This document shows positions 1 through 5,348 of a stretch of DNA of 8,959 nucleotides, in pieces (position 1 is the first letter of the stretch; each line of letters starts with the position of its first letter). Origin of the DNA: an uncultured Phycisphaerales bacterium (lineage in GTDB: Bacteria > Planctomycetota > Phycisphaerae > Phycisphaerales > UBA1924); assembly GCA_937879825.1 (NCBI GenBank), contig CALFMQ010000410.1:1-8959 (forward strand). Reading direction: 5' to 3'. The position numbers and the translations under genes are program-made. Under the pieces are notes generated by a model. The model did not search any database. It saw only the letters and a program-made list of their open reading frames with translations, and was not told the DNA's origin.

Positions 1-693
1 TGCCGCTAGCAGCCCCACGCCCGCCGGATCATCGCTGATCACGATGTCATCGAATGCGCACCCGGGATACCCGGCGAAGATGATCAGACTGTTCGCCACG
101 AAAAACACCGACTCCAGCGTCATCGCATCGGCGCTGTTTGCGCCGGTCGCGGGGTCGAGATAGTCGCTCCCGTCCGGATCGATCCAGAGCATCAGTTGAT
201 CCGGATCCGGCCCCGGAACGATGTGATGCGCACCGATCAGCACATACTCGGTGTTCGGCTGCACGGTCACGCCCGATTGCACGAGCCCGCTGTTGCCGAC
301 ACCGAATGTTGTGTCCCCGACGCCCTTCCCGAAGAGCAGCACATTGTTATTCACGCCGGTGTACATCTGGCACCCGAAGTAATCTGCCGTGGTCACCGAC
401 CCCGTCCGGATGCGCACGCGAAAGAACAGATCGCCCGTCGCCGCCGGATTGGCGAACGAACGGGTCGCGTACTTCGGCGGGTTGTTGAACACGTTCGTCA
501 CGGCGGCACCGCTCACGACATCGAGCCCGCTGTCGACCCAGATCACGGTCCACCCGGTCCCGCCGTTGTTCCCGGTCAGCGCCCCATCCGGATACGAGAA
601 AGCATCGCTCGCGATGACGCCCGCGCGAGCAATAAAGCACGAGGAGCCGATCACGCAGAGCCCACACACCAAGCCGACATCGCGCGACTTCAT
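1..693 (-). CDS. Secreted jelly-roll-like protein, 3'-truncated by window edge
   Basis: Reads on the minus strand from ATG at 693 without a stop for 231 codons to the left edge, so the C-terminus is missing. A strong SD (GGAGGTG) lies just before the ATG. Residues 1-24 look like a Sec signal peptide: a short charged start, a hydrophobic stretch, then ARA as a likely cleavage site. The mature start (DAFSYPDGALTGNNGGTGW, residues 30-48) resembles the opening strand of concanavalin-A/LamG-like jelly-roll proteins of planctomycetes and other bacteria with many exported surface proteins. A later DDIVISDDP segment (about 217-225) resembles the closing beta strand of such domains. A C-terminal sorting tag such as PEP-CTERM may lie outside the window, but this cannot be seen. 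It has its own promoter region and is not obviously co-transcribed with the protease upstream. Function unknown; export is fairly sure and the fold is a family-level guess. Confidence 0.8.
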   Translation of the reverse strand, partial: MKSRDVGLVCGLCVIGSSCFIARAGVIASDAFSYPDGALTGNNGGTGWTVIWVDSGLDVVSGAAVTNVFNNPPKYATRSFANPAATGDLFFRVRIRTGSVTTADYFGCQMYTGVNNNVLLFGKGVGDTTFGVGNSGLVQSGVTVQPNTEYVLIGAHHIVPGPDPDQLMLWIDPDGSDYLDPATGANSADAMTLESVFFVANSLIIFAGYPGCAFDDIVISDDPAGVGLLAA

Positions 694-710
694 GGTGCAC
701 CTCCGCACGA

Positions 711-716
711 ATTTTA
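711..716 (-). promoter_or_regulatory. Candidate extended -10 for the secreted-protein gene
   Basis: On the minus strand TGA-TAAAAT (719 down to 711) forms an extended -10 box, 5/6 to TATAAT, ending 17 nt before the ATG at 693. This would give a very short 5' leader beginning near the SD. No good -35 at 17 bp is visible. A short perfect inverted repeat, GTGCG-CTCAA-CGCAC at 723-737, sits just upstream and could be an operator or chance. Confidence 0.35.
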
Positions 717-828
717 TCACCGGTGCGCTCAACGCACTGTCAGGAATCCGGGACATGTGCGCACGAAGCGACGCGATACGCTCAAACGCGCGACCACCTC
801 ACGAACGCAATCCGAGCGAGCCCGCCGC

Positions 829-1773
829 TCAGTCCCACCACCGCGTCCGCAACGGCCCCTCGCCGGGCTCGATCTCCAGCACGCCACCCTTCAGATCAAT
901 CCGCACCACCGATCGGCGCAGCGCGCCGCTCCCCAGCCGCGTGCGACCGCCGATGCTCGCGTGCGGGTTGTCGATCTCCAGCGCACCGACACGCAGCCGC
1001 CCGTTGAGGCGCACCACATCCCGCTCGACGCTCCCCGTAAAGGTCCGGTGCGTCACCGATCCCCGATTGGTCGCCTGGTCGCCCAGCGCATCGCGGTCCT
1101 CCTCCGACAACGACAGCGCGCCGACCTGCCCCGTGTCCAGCTTCGCGCGATACTCGCTCCCGCCGATATGCATCGTGACGACCGCCTCCGAGCCGCGCCA
1201 CGACAGCGGCAACCGATTCACGCCATCCGGCGCTTCGAGCCGCGCACGCGAGAAACGAACCTGACGCTCCCGGTAGTCGATCGTCACCACGCTCTGCGAG
1301 ATCACCTGCACGCCGATGATCCCGTCCAGACGATGCCGGAGCGTCCGCGACAACGACCCGAGGTCGCTCACGACAACATCAAAGTTCCGGAACACCGACT
1401 CGCCGATCGTGACCTCGTCGATCCGTCCCTGCGGCGTATTCATTTTCCTCGTATGACCACCCGACGAAATGATCGCATAGCGGTCCTGCGTCTCGAGCCC
1501 GATCGCCTCGGCGACCTCATCATCGAGCACCGTCTCGTCCGATCCCGTGTCCAGCAACATCCAGTACGGGCCCTGCCCGTGAATCATCACCGGCACCAGC
1601 GGCAGCGAGCGCGCCAGGCGGATATCGATGCCCGCCGACTCCTCGGCGATCTCCACCTCAACAGGCGTCGCGCGCGTGTTGAGCGACTGGCATCCCCCCA
1701 CCACGCCCAGCCCGCCCATCGATGCCGCGATCAGCGCTGTCAGTCTGAAAAGGCCGAAGTTGCGTCGGATCAT
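829..1773 (-). CDS. Lipoprotein with two retropepsin-like aspartyl protease lobes
   Basis: The protein has 314 residues from ATG at 1773, chosen because GGGAG lies 8 nt upstream and the reading begins with a basic stretch, a hydrophobic core and a lipobox (VGG-C, Cys28). Two earlier in-frame ATGs (1791, 1788) have no SD. The first lobe carries LLDTGSDETVLDD (catalytic Asp75) and a later LDGIIGVQVI (about 149-158), the usual pattern of retropepsin-like aspartyl proteases. A second motif, LDTGQVGALSL (Asp213), opens a second lobe that ends in a VVRIDLKGGVLEIEP strand. Two lobes in one chain would form an intramolecular pepsin-like active site instead of a homodimer. The protein is probably anchored to the periplasmic face of a membrane. 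Substrate is unknown. It is divergent from the small plus-strand gene at 1908 and is followed by a separately promoted gene. Confidence 0.85.
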   Translation of the reverse strand: MIRRNFGLFRLTALIAASMGGLGVVGGCQSLNTRATPVEVEIAEESAGIDIRLARSLPLVPVMIHGQGPYWMLLDTGSDETVLDDEVAEAIGLETQDRYAIISSGGHTRKMNTPQGRIDEVTIGESVFRNFDVVVSDLGSLSRTLRHRLDGIIGVQVISQSVVTIDYRERQVRFSRARLEAPDGVNRLPLSWRGSEAVVTMHIGGSEYRAKLDTGQVGALSLSEEDRDALGDQATNRGSVTHRTFTGSVERDVVRLNGRLRVGALEIDNPHASIGGRTRLGSGALRRSVVRIDLKGGVLEIEPGEGPLRTRWWD

Positions 1774-1800
1774 TCGGGTTGCTCCCATCATGGACGAAGG

Positions 1801-1834
1801 AGTGTAGCCCCACCCCCACTCAAGGTTGCATCGG
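1801..1834 (-). promoter_or_regulatory. Candidate promoter of the protease lipoprotein gene
   Basis: Minus strand: CCGATGCAACC (1834-1824), 17 nt, then TACACT (1806-1801) as a -10-like hexamer, 27 nt before the ATG at 1773. The same 11-mer at the same distance from TAAACT occurs upstream of the Cys-rich lipoprotein gene. The upstream element does not match the TTGACA consensus, so it may be an activator site or the -35 of an alternative sigma factor. Confidence 0.45.
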
Positions 1835-1860
1835 CAGATTCCGCACCCCGACCGGAGCCC

Positions 1861-1869
1861 TGCTACGCT
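1861..1869 (+). promoter_or_regulatory. Candidate extended -10 for the small plus-strand gene
   Basis: TGC-TACGCT forms an extended -10 (hexamer 4/6 to consensus), 38 nt before the ATG at 1908. No recognisable -35 is present at 17 bp. Together with the divergent minus-strand promoter this would make a compact bidirectional intergenic region. Weak evidence. Confidence 0.25.
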
Positions 1870-1907
1870 GCGTCGATCCATTTCAGGGATCTGTACGAGA
1901 CGCCCAG

Positions 1908-2210
1908 ATGATCCAGCTCCACCTCCGCATCCGCGTCAAGGACCACGACCGCGAGGCCTTCCTCGCGTTCCTCCGCGAGGCGATCCCGTATTACCAGTCG
2001 CCGGGCGGCATCAGAGTCCGCCTCCTCCGCGATCGCGCCGACCCCGAGCGATACATCGAAGTCATCGAGTACGACGCACCGGACAAGTTCGAACTCGACG
2101 AACACCGAATCGCCCACGACCCGCAGATGCGCGCGCTCCTCGACCGTTGGCGCGCCCTCCTCGCCGGGCCGCCGGAGGTTGAGGTCTTCGAACAAGACTG
2201 CACGCGCTAG
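1908..2210 (+). CDS. Small ABM-like / dimeric alpha-beta barrel protein
   Basis: 100 residues, MIQLHLRIRVKDHDREAFLA through to a C-terminal EVEVFEQDCTR. The beta-strand / long helix / two strands / helix / strand pattern and the final EVEVFE strand resemble antibiotic-biosynthesis-monooxygenase-like and related dimeric alpha/beta-barrel proteins of about 100 residues. ATG at 1908 was chosen because the protein begins directly with the first beta strand. The longer reading back to 1779 crosses the divergent promoter region and adds no plausible domain. The SD is weak. No catalytic residue can be assigned, so an enzymatic role is not claimed. Its TAG stop interlocks with the stop of the convergent ureohydrolase gene. 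Domain call moderate, function unknown. Confidence 0.75.
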   Translation: MIQLHLRIRVKDHDREAFLAFLREAIPYYQSPGGIRVRLLRDRADPERYIEVIEYDAPDKFELDEHRIAHDPQMRALLDRWRALLAGPPEVEVFEQDCTR

Positions 2211-2214
2211 CGCG
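2203..2214. repeat. 12-bp palindrome holding both convergent stop codons
   Basis: CGCGCTAGCGCG is a perfect palindrome. Its central CTAG supplies the TAG stop of the plus-strand gene (2208-2210) and, on the other strand, the TAG stop of the ureohydrolase (2209-2207). The two genes overlap by 4 bp, leaving no room for a conventional terminator between them. Confidence 0.9.
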
Positions 2215-3199
2215 CCCTGCGCCGCCGCAACCCGTCAATGCACAGAATCTCGAATGCCACATGCGCCGCCAGCAGCGCCGTGATCCCCGAAACATCCCGG
2301 TCCGGCAGCACCTCGACCACATCCGCGCCCACAAGATTCGGCGGCCCCGCCACCGTCGCCACATGCCGCAGCAGCGCCAGCGCCTCGGCCGATGTAAACC
2401 CGCCCAGACACGGCGTGCCCGTCCCCGGCGCAAACGCGGGATCGATGCAGTCGATATCGAAAGTCAGATAGGTCGGATCGTCGCCCAGCTTCTTCAGGAA
2501 CGCGTCGATCGTCTTCGTCCCCTCGCGCCGCCACTGCTCGTAGGTGACCAGCGTGACGCCCTTCTCCCGTGCATAGCGAAGATCGTCCGGCGTGTTGAGA
2601 GGGCCCTTCACTCCGATCGAGAGCATCCGCTGCGGGTCGAGCACGCCCTCCTCCACCGCCCGAATGAAGGGCGAGGCGTGCGAGTACTTCTCCCCGAGCG
2701 TCATATCCACCGTGTCCACATGCGAGTCGAAGTGAATCATCGCCAGCCCGCCGCGCGGAGCGCCCGCCCGCGCATGCGCGGCGCGGAGCGTCGCCAGCGT
2801 GTTGGAGTGATCCCCGCCCAGCATGAGAAGCTTCGTCGACGCGTCCCCTAAGCCCTTGGCGAAGTCCGCGATGACCCGCGCGTTGGTCTCGCAGGAAAAC
2901 GGGTTGACGGGTGAGTCCCCCGCGTCCGCAAGCGAGAGAATCTCCGTCAGCATCAGGTCGTGCTCGATGTGGTACGGCTTGAGGTACTGGCTCTCGATCC
3001 GGACCGCCCGCGGCCCGAATCTCGTGCCCGGCCGATAGGTCACACCCGTATCGAACGGCGCGCCGAAGATCGCCCAATCCACCGGCCGGCACGACTCGAC
3101 AACATCCTCGAGCAGCGGATACCGGCCGAAGGTGCACATGCCCGCGAACCGGGGCGTCAGGCGAGCGTTGGGCAGGATTGTGCGCGGTTCATTCTTCAT
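2207..3199 (-). CDS. Agmatinase/arginase-family ureohydrolase
   Basis: 330 residues, the usual length for the family. It would hydrolyse a guanidino compound to an amine plus urea in the cytoplasm. All six binuclear manganese ligands are visible: His131 in GGDHS, Asp158/His160/Asp162 in HFDSHVDT, and Asp248/Asp250 in FDIDCIDP. Glu296 in DVVEV matches the guanidinium-contacting Glu. AFAPGTGTP and TYRPGTRFGPRAVR are more typical of agmatinases and guanidinobutyrases than of classical arginases. The start at 3199 keeps the conserved N-terminal PRFAG-CTF segment; no clear SD is seen, and a -10-like box lies 6 nt upstream. It lies downstream of astD, beyond a small lipoprotein gene and its terminator. 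This suggests a role in arginine breakdown, possibly replacing AstB by acting on arginine or N2-succinylarginine. Agmatine is the conservative alternative substrate. Confidence 0.93.
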   Translation of the reverse strand: MKNEPRTILPNARLTPRFAGMCTFGRYPLLEDVVESCRPVDWAIFGAPFDTGVTYRPGTRFGPRAVRIESQYLKPYHIEHDLMLTEILSLADAGDSPVNPFSCETNARVIADFAKGLGDASTKLLMLGGDHSNTLATLRAAHARAGAPRGGLAMIHFDSHVDTVDMTLGEKYSHASPFIRAVEEGVLDPQRMLSIGVKGPLNTPDDLRYAREKGVTLVTYEQWRREGTKTIDAFLKKLGDDPTYLTFDIDCIDPAFAPGTGTPCLGGFTSAEALALLRHVATVAGPPNLVGADVVEVLPDRDVSGITALLAAHVAFEILCIDGLRRRRAR

Positions 3200-3205
3200 C
3201 CGCCC

Positions 3206-3235
3206 ACTGTACAGCCATCACGCGGCGCATGAAAA
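3206..3235 (-). promoter_or_regulatory. Candidate promoter giving a leaderless ureohydrolase transcript
   Basis: Minus strand: TTTTCA (3235-3230), 18 bp, TACAGT (3211-3206), each 4/6 to consensus. Exactly 6 nt follow before the ATG at 3199, so transcription would begin at or within a base or so of the start codon. The T-tract of the preceding terminator overlaps the -35. This would fit the absence of an SD. Confidence 0.4.
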
Positions 3236-3257
3236 AACCGGGGCGTTGCCGCCCCGG
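3232..3257 (-). terminator. Intrinsic terminator of the Cys-rich lipoprotein gene
   Basis: On the minus strand an 8-bp perfect GC stem (CCGGGGCG / CGCCCCGG, 3257-3238) closes a GCAA tetraloop of the GNRA class and is followed at once by six T (3237-3232). It begins 31 nt after the TAA of the lipoprotein gene. It should separate that gene, and any read-through from astD, from the ureohydrolase. Confidence 0.93.
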
Positions 3258-3288
3258 CTCTTTCTGTGTACCAGAGTGTGATACCGGA

Positions 3289-3621
3289 TTACTGCTTGTC
3301 GCAGGTCTTTCCCGAGCAGTCGCTCTTCGTCGAGCACTCGGTGGCCTGCACGTCGATCGCCTTGCCGGTCATCGGGCAGGTCTTGGTGCTCGAGCACTCC
3401 GACGCCTGCACATCAACCGCGGACTGCGTGCACGACGACTTGCCCTCGCAGGCGCCCTTCGTGCACTCGCCGGCCTGGACATCAACCGACGACGCCTTGC
3501 AGCAGTCGGCCTTGCCGCACTCGGCGCCCGACGCGTCCACGTGACGGGTCGACTGGCAACCGACGAGGGCCATACCGCAGCAGCAGCCGGCAACAGCGAG
3601 CATCTTGGCGAACTTGGTCAT
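3289..3621 (-). CDS. Small Cys-rich repeat lipoprotein
   Basis: 110 residues with a clear lipoprotein signal: charged MTKFAK, a hydrophobic stretch containing CCC at 13-15, and lipobox LVG-C (Cys22). AGGGAG about 10 nt upstream supports the ATG at 3621. The mature part consists of four imperfect repeats opening with HVDASGAEC (27-35), SVDVQAGEC (45-53), AVDVQASEC (68-76) and AIDVQATEC (88-96), each followed by one to three more cysteines. In all there are 12 cysteines from Cys22 onward, with many Lys, Ser and Thr. I do not recognise the family. Disulfide cross-linked envelope protein, metal binding and redox sensing are all possible. It lies between astD and the ureohydrolase but has its own candidate promoter and terminator, so a metabolic link is unproven. 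Confidence 0.88.
   Translation of the reverse strand: MTKFAKMLAVAGCCCGMALVGCQSTRHVDASGAECGKADCCKASSVDVQAGECTKGACEGKSSCTQSAVDVQASECSSTKTCPMTGKAIDVQATECSTKSDCSGKTCDKQ
3334..3543 (-). repeat. Four tandem coding repeats in the Cys-rich lipoprotein
   Basis: The motif [HSA]-[VI]-D-[VA]-x-[AG]-x-E-C recurs at residues 27, 45, 68 and 88 (spacing 18, 23 and 20). The DNA repeats too: plus-strand copies begin with variants of GAGCACTC followed by GCCTGCACATCAACC-like sequence, which suggests internal duplication. Confidence 0.8.
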
Positions 3622-3667
3622 GGTGAGAACTCCCTAAGGTTTGGGGGTGAAAAAACTTGTTGGATCT

Positions 3668-3692
3668 GGGTCGGCACCGGACGCTGCCACCC
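3668..3692 (-). other. Hairpin in the leader of the Cys-rich lipoprotein gene
   Basis: GGGT-c-GGCA pairs with TGCC-ACCC around an 8-nt loop, giving 8 bp with one bulge. On the minus strand six T (3655-3650) follow only after a 12-nt gap, so it is a poor intrinsic terminator. It lies in the predicted 5' leader of the lipoprotein mRNA and could be a leader structure or a weak stop for read-through from astD. Confidence 0.35.
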
Positions 3693-3715
3693 TCCGTGAA
3701 CGACCAGTGTATGGG

Positions 3716-3749
3716 AGTTTATTCCCCCGAATCCAATGGGTTGCATCGG
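3716..3749 (-). promoter_or_regulatory. Candidate promoter of the Cys-rich lipoprotein gene
   Basis: Minus strand: CCGATGCAACC (3749-3739), 17 nt, TAAACT (3721-3716). The upstream 11-mer and its exact distance to the -10-like box match those before the protease lipoprotein gene. It would give a leader of roughly 90 nt. A second -10-like TACACT lies slightly downstream (3712-3707). Confidence 0.45.
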
Positions 3750-3782
3750 ATCACGACGGATTGAAATCACTCGAACTCGGCG

Positions 3783-5348
3783 CTAATCCGCGACCCAGGA
3801 CTCCTCGAACCGCATGCCCGGCAGGATCGGCGCCTCCCCGCCCTCCACCACCATGCTGGCCACCGGGTAGGCGCAGTAGTCCGAGGAGAAGGCCCCCGCC
3901 GGACGATGATTCCCGGACCATCCGATGCCCCCGAACGGCAGCTTGCCCGAAGCCCCCGCCGTCCCCGTATTCACATTCACGCACCCCGCCCGGGCCCCCC
4001 CCATAAAGGCGCACGCGTGCTCCGGGTTCGCCGTAAAGACCGACGCCGCCAGCCCGTACCGCGTCGCGTTCACCTGCTCCAGCCCGTCCTCGAACGAACC
4101 GCACGCCGAGACCCGCAGGATCGGCCCGAAGACCTCCATGTCGCACCCGCAATCGTGCGCCGGGTCCTGATCGAGCGAGAACCGCCCCACCCGCACGATC
4201 CCGGGCGACACATAGTGCCCGCCCGAGGGGTGACCGATCTTCTTCGCCTCAAGCACTACCCGGCCGCCCCCCGCGACAAGGTCCCTCTGGAACCGTACCA
4301 CCGCCTCACGCGCTTCCTCGCGGATGATCGGCCCCATGAACGCCGCCCCGCCATCGACACCGTCCACCGGATCGCCGATCACCAGCGCCGAGGCGATCTT
4401 CGAGATCACCCCGATGAACCTGTCGGCGATCCGCTCATGGACGATGACCCGACGCGTGCAGGTGCACCGCTGGCCCGTCGTCACGAACGCCGCGCGCACG
4501 CACTCGATCGCCGCCTGCCGCAGATCCGCATCGTCCATAACCAGCGCCGGATTGTTCCCGCCCAGTTCGAGCGCGATGATCCGCCCGGGATTGTCGAGAT
4601 TCGCCTCCAGAATCTTCCGCCCGACCGGCCATGATCCCGTAAAGAGAATCCCGTCGATGCCCGCGTGCGTCGTCAGACGCACCGACTCCGCCGCCGCGCC
4701 GTGCACCAGGTTAATAACGCCCTTCGGTGCGCCCACCGAGTCCAGCGCCTCCTGGTACGCGCCCGCGAGCCACTGCCCCACGGCGGGCGTCTTGTCGCTC
4801 GGCTTGAACACAATCGTGTTGCCCGTCATCAACGCCGGAACGATGTGACCATTCGGCAGGTGCGCCGGGAAGTTGAAGGGCCCCACCACCGCCATCACAC
4901 CGTGCGGCCTAAACGAACACACGCCTCTCTTGCCCGCTCCCAAATCCAACTCAAACCCCGTCACGCGCTTCCGCCCGCCCCACTCCCATTCATCCAGCGT
5001 GATGTCGACCTTCCCCGCCAGAATCCCCGCCTCGCCCTTGCTGTCCCACAGCGCCTTGCCGGTCTCGCGGCAGATCAGCATCGCGATCTCATCGACCCGT
5101 GACTTCACGATCTCCTGATACGCGCGCAGCGCCGCGATCCGCTTCTCGATCGGGAACCGCGACCACTCGGGCAGCGCCCGGCGCGCCGCGGCCACCGCCT
5201 CGTCGACATGCGCTGCAACGGGCGACCCGCGCCACACGGTCTCATCCGGATGCGCCGGGTTGTGCGAGCGGATATTCTCCCCGCCAATTGATACCCACTC
5301 GCCGCCGATCAGATCCCGTGGCTCCACCGCTCGCTCCTCGCCGCTCAC
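3783..5348 (-). CDS. astD: N-succinylglutamate 5-semialdehyde dehydrogenase (AstD)
   Basis: 521 residues; oxidises N2-succinylglutamate 5-semialdehyde to N2-succinylglutamate with NAD+, the fourth step of arginine succinyltransferase catabolism. The aldehyde dehydrogenase landmarks are in place: GPFNFPAHLPNGHIVPAL (156-173, with Asn159), FKPSDKTP (181-188), ELGGNNP (Glu261), and GQRCTCTRR with catalytic Cys295. GPFNFPAHLPNGHIVPAL and GQRCTC closely resemble enterobacterial AstD (492 residues). The start GTG at 5348 overlaps the astA stop as GTGA, implying translational coupling. An internal GTG at 5327 has GAGGAG 6 nt upstream and would give 514 residues beginning at EPRDLIGGEW, so it is a realistic alternative start. 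Function is well supported; other acylated semialdehydes cannot be excluded. Confidence 0.94.
   Translation of the reverse strand: MSGEERAVEPRDLIGGEWVSIGGENIRSHNPAHPDETVWRGSPVAAHVDEAVAAARRALPEWSRFPIEKRIAALRAYQEIVKSRVDEIAMLICRETGKALWDSKGEAGILAGKVDITLDEWEWGGRKRVTGFELDLGAGKRGVCSFRPHGVMAVVGPFNFPAHLPNGHIVPALMTGNTIVFKPSDKTPAVGQWLAGAYQEALDSVGAPKGVINLVHGAAAESVRLTTHAGIDGILFTGSWPVGRKILEANLDNPGRIIALELGGNNPALVMDDADLRQAAIECVRAAFVTTGQRCTCTRRVIVHERIADRFIGVISKIASALVIGDPVDGVDGGAAFMGPIIREEAREAVVRFQRDLVAGGGRVVLEAKKIGHPSGGHYVSPGIVRVGRFSLDQDPAHDCGCDMEVFGPILRVSACGSFEDGLEQVNATRYGLAASVFTANPEHACAFMGGARAGCVNVNTGTAGASGKLPFGGIGWSGNHRPAGAFSSDYCAYPVASMVVEGGEAPILPGMRFEESWVAD

Noticed and set aside
694..828. Possible terminator or small gene between the protease and the secreted-protein gene
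   Set aside because: No stem followed by a T-run and no convincing short reading frame with an SD; only the promoter-like box and a 5-bp inverted repeat are visible.
1774..1881. N-terminal extension of the protease lipoprotein to 1881
   Set aside because: It would bury the lipoprotein signal 36 residues in and cover the promoter region; the ATG at 1773 has the only good SD.
196..1911. 571-codon open frame on the plus strand opposite the secreted protein and protease genes
   Set aside because: Arg/His/Pro-rich composition typical of antisense shadows in GC-rich DNA, no domain, and it spans two well-supported minus-strand genes and the gap between them.
1908..2210. Small plus-strand protein as a missing AstB or pathway component
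   Set aside because: 100 residues is far too short for succinylarginine dihydrolase, it is on the opposite strand, and it looks like a dimeric alpha/beta-barrel protein.
3178..3699. 173-codon plus-strand open frame across the lipoprotein gene and its terminator
   Set aside because: Its repeats simply mirror the Cys-repeat gene on the other strand, and it crosses a terminator hairpin and promoter region.
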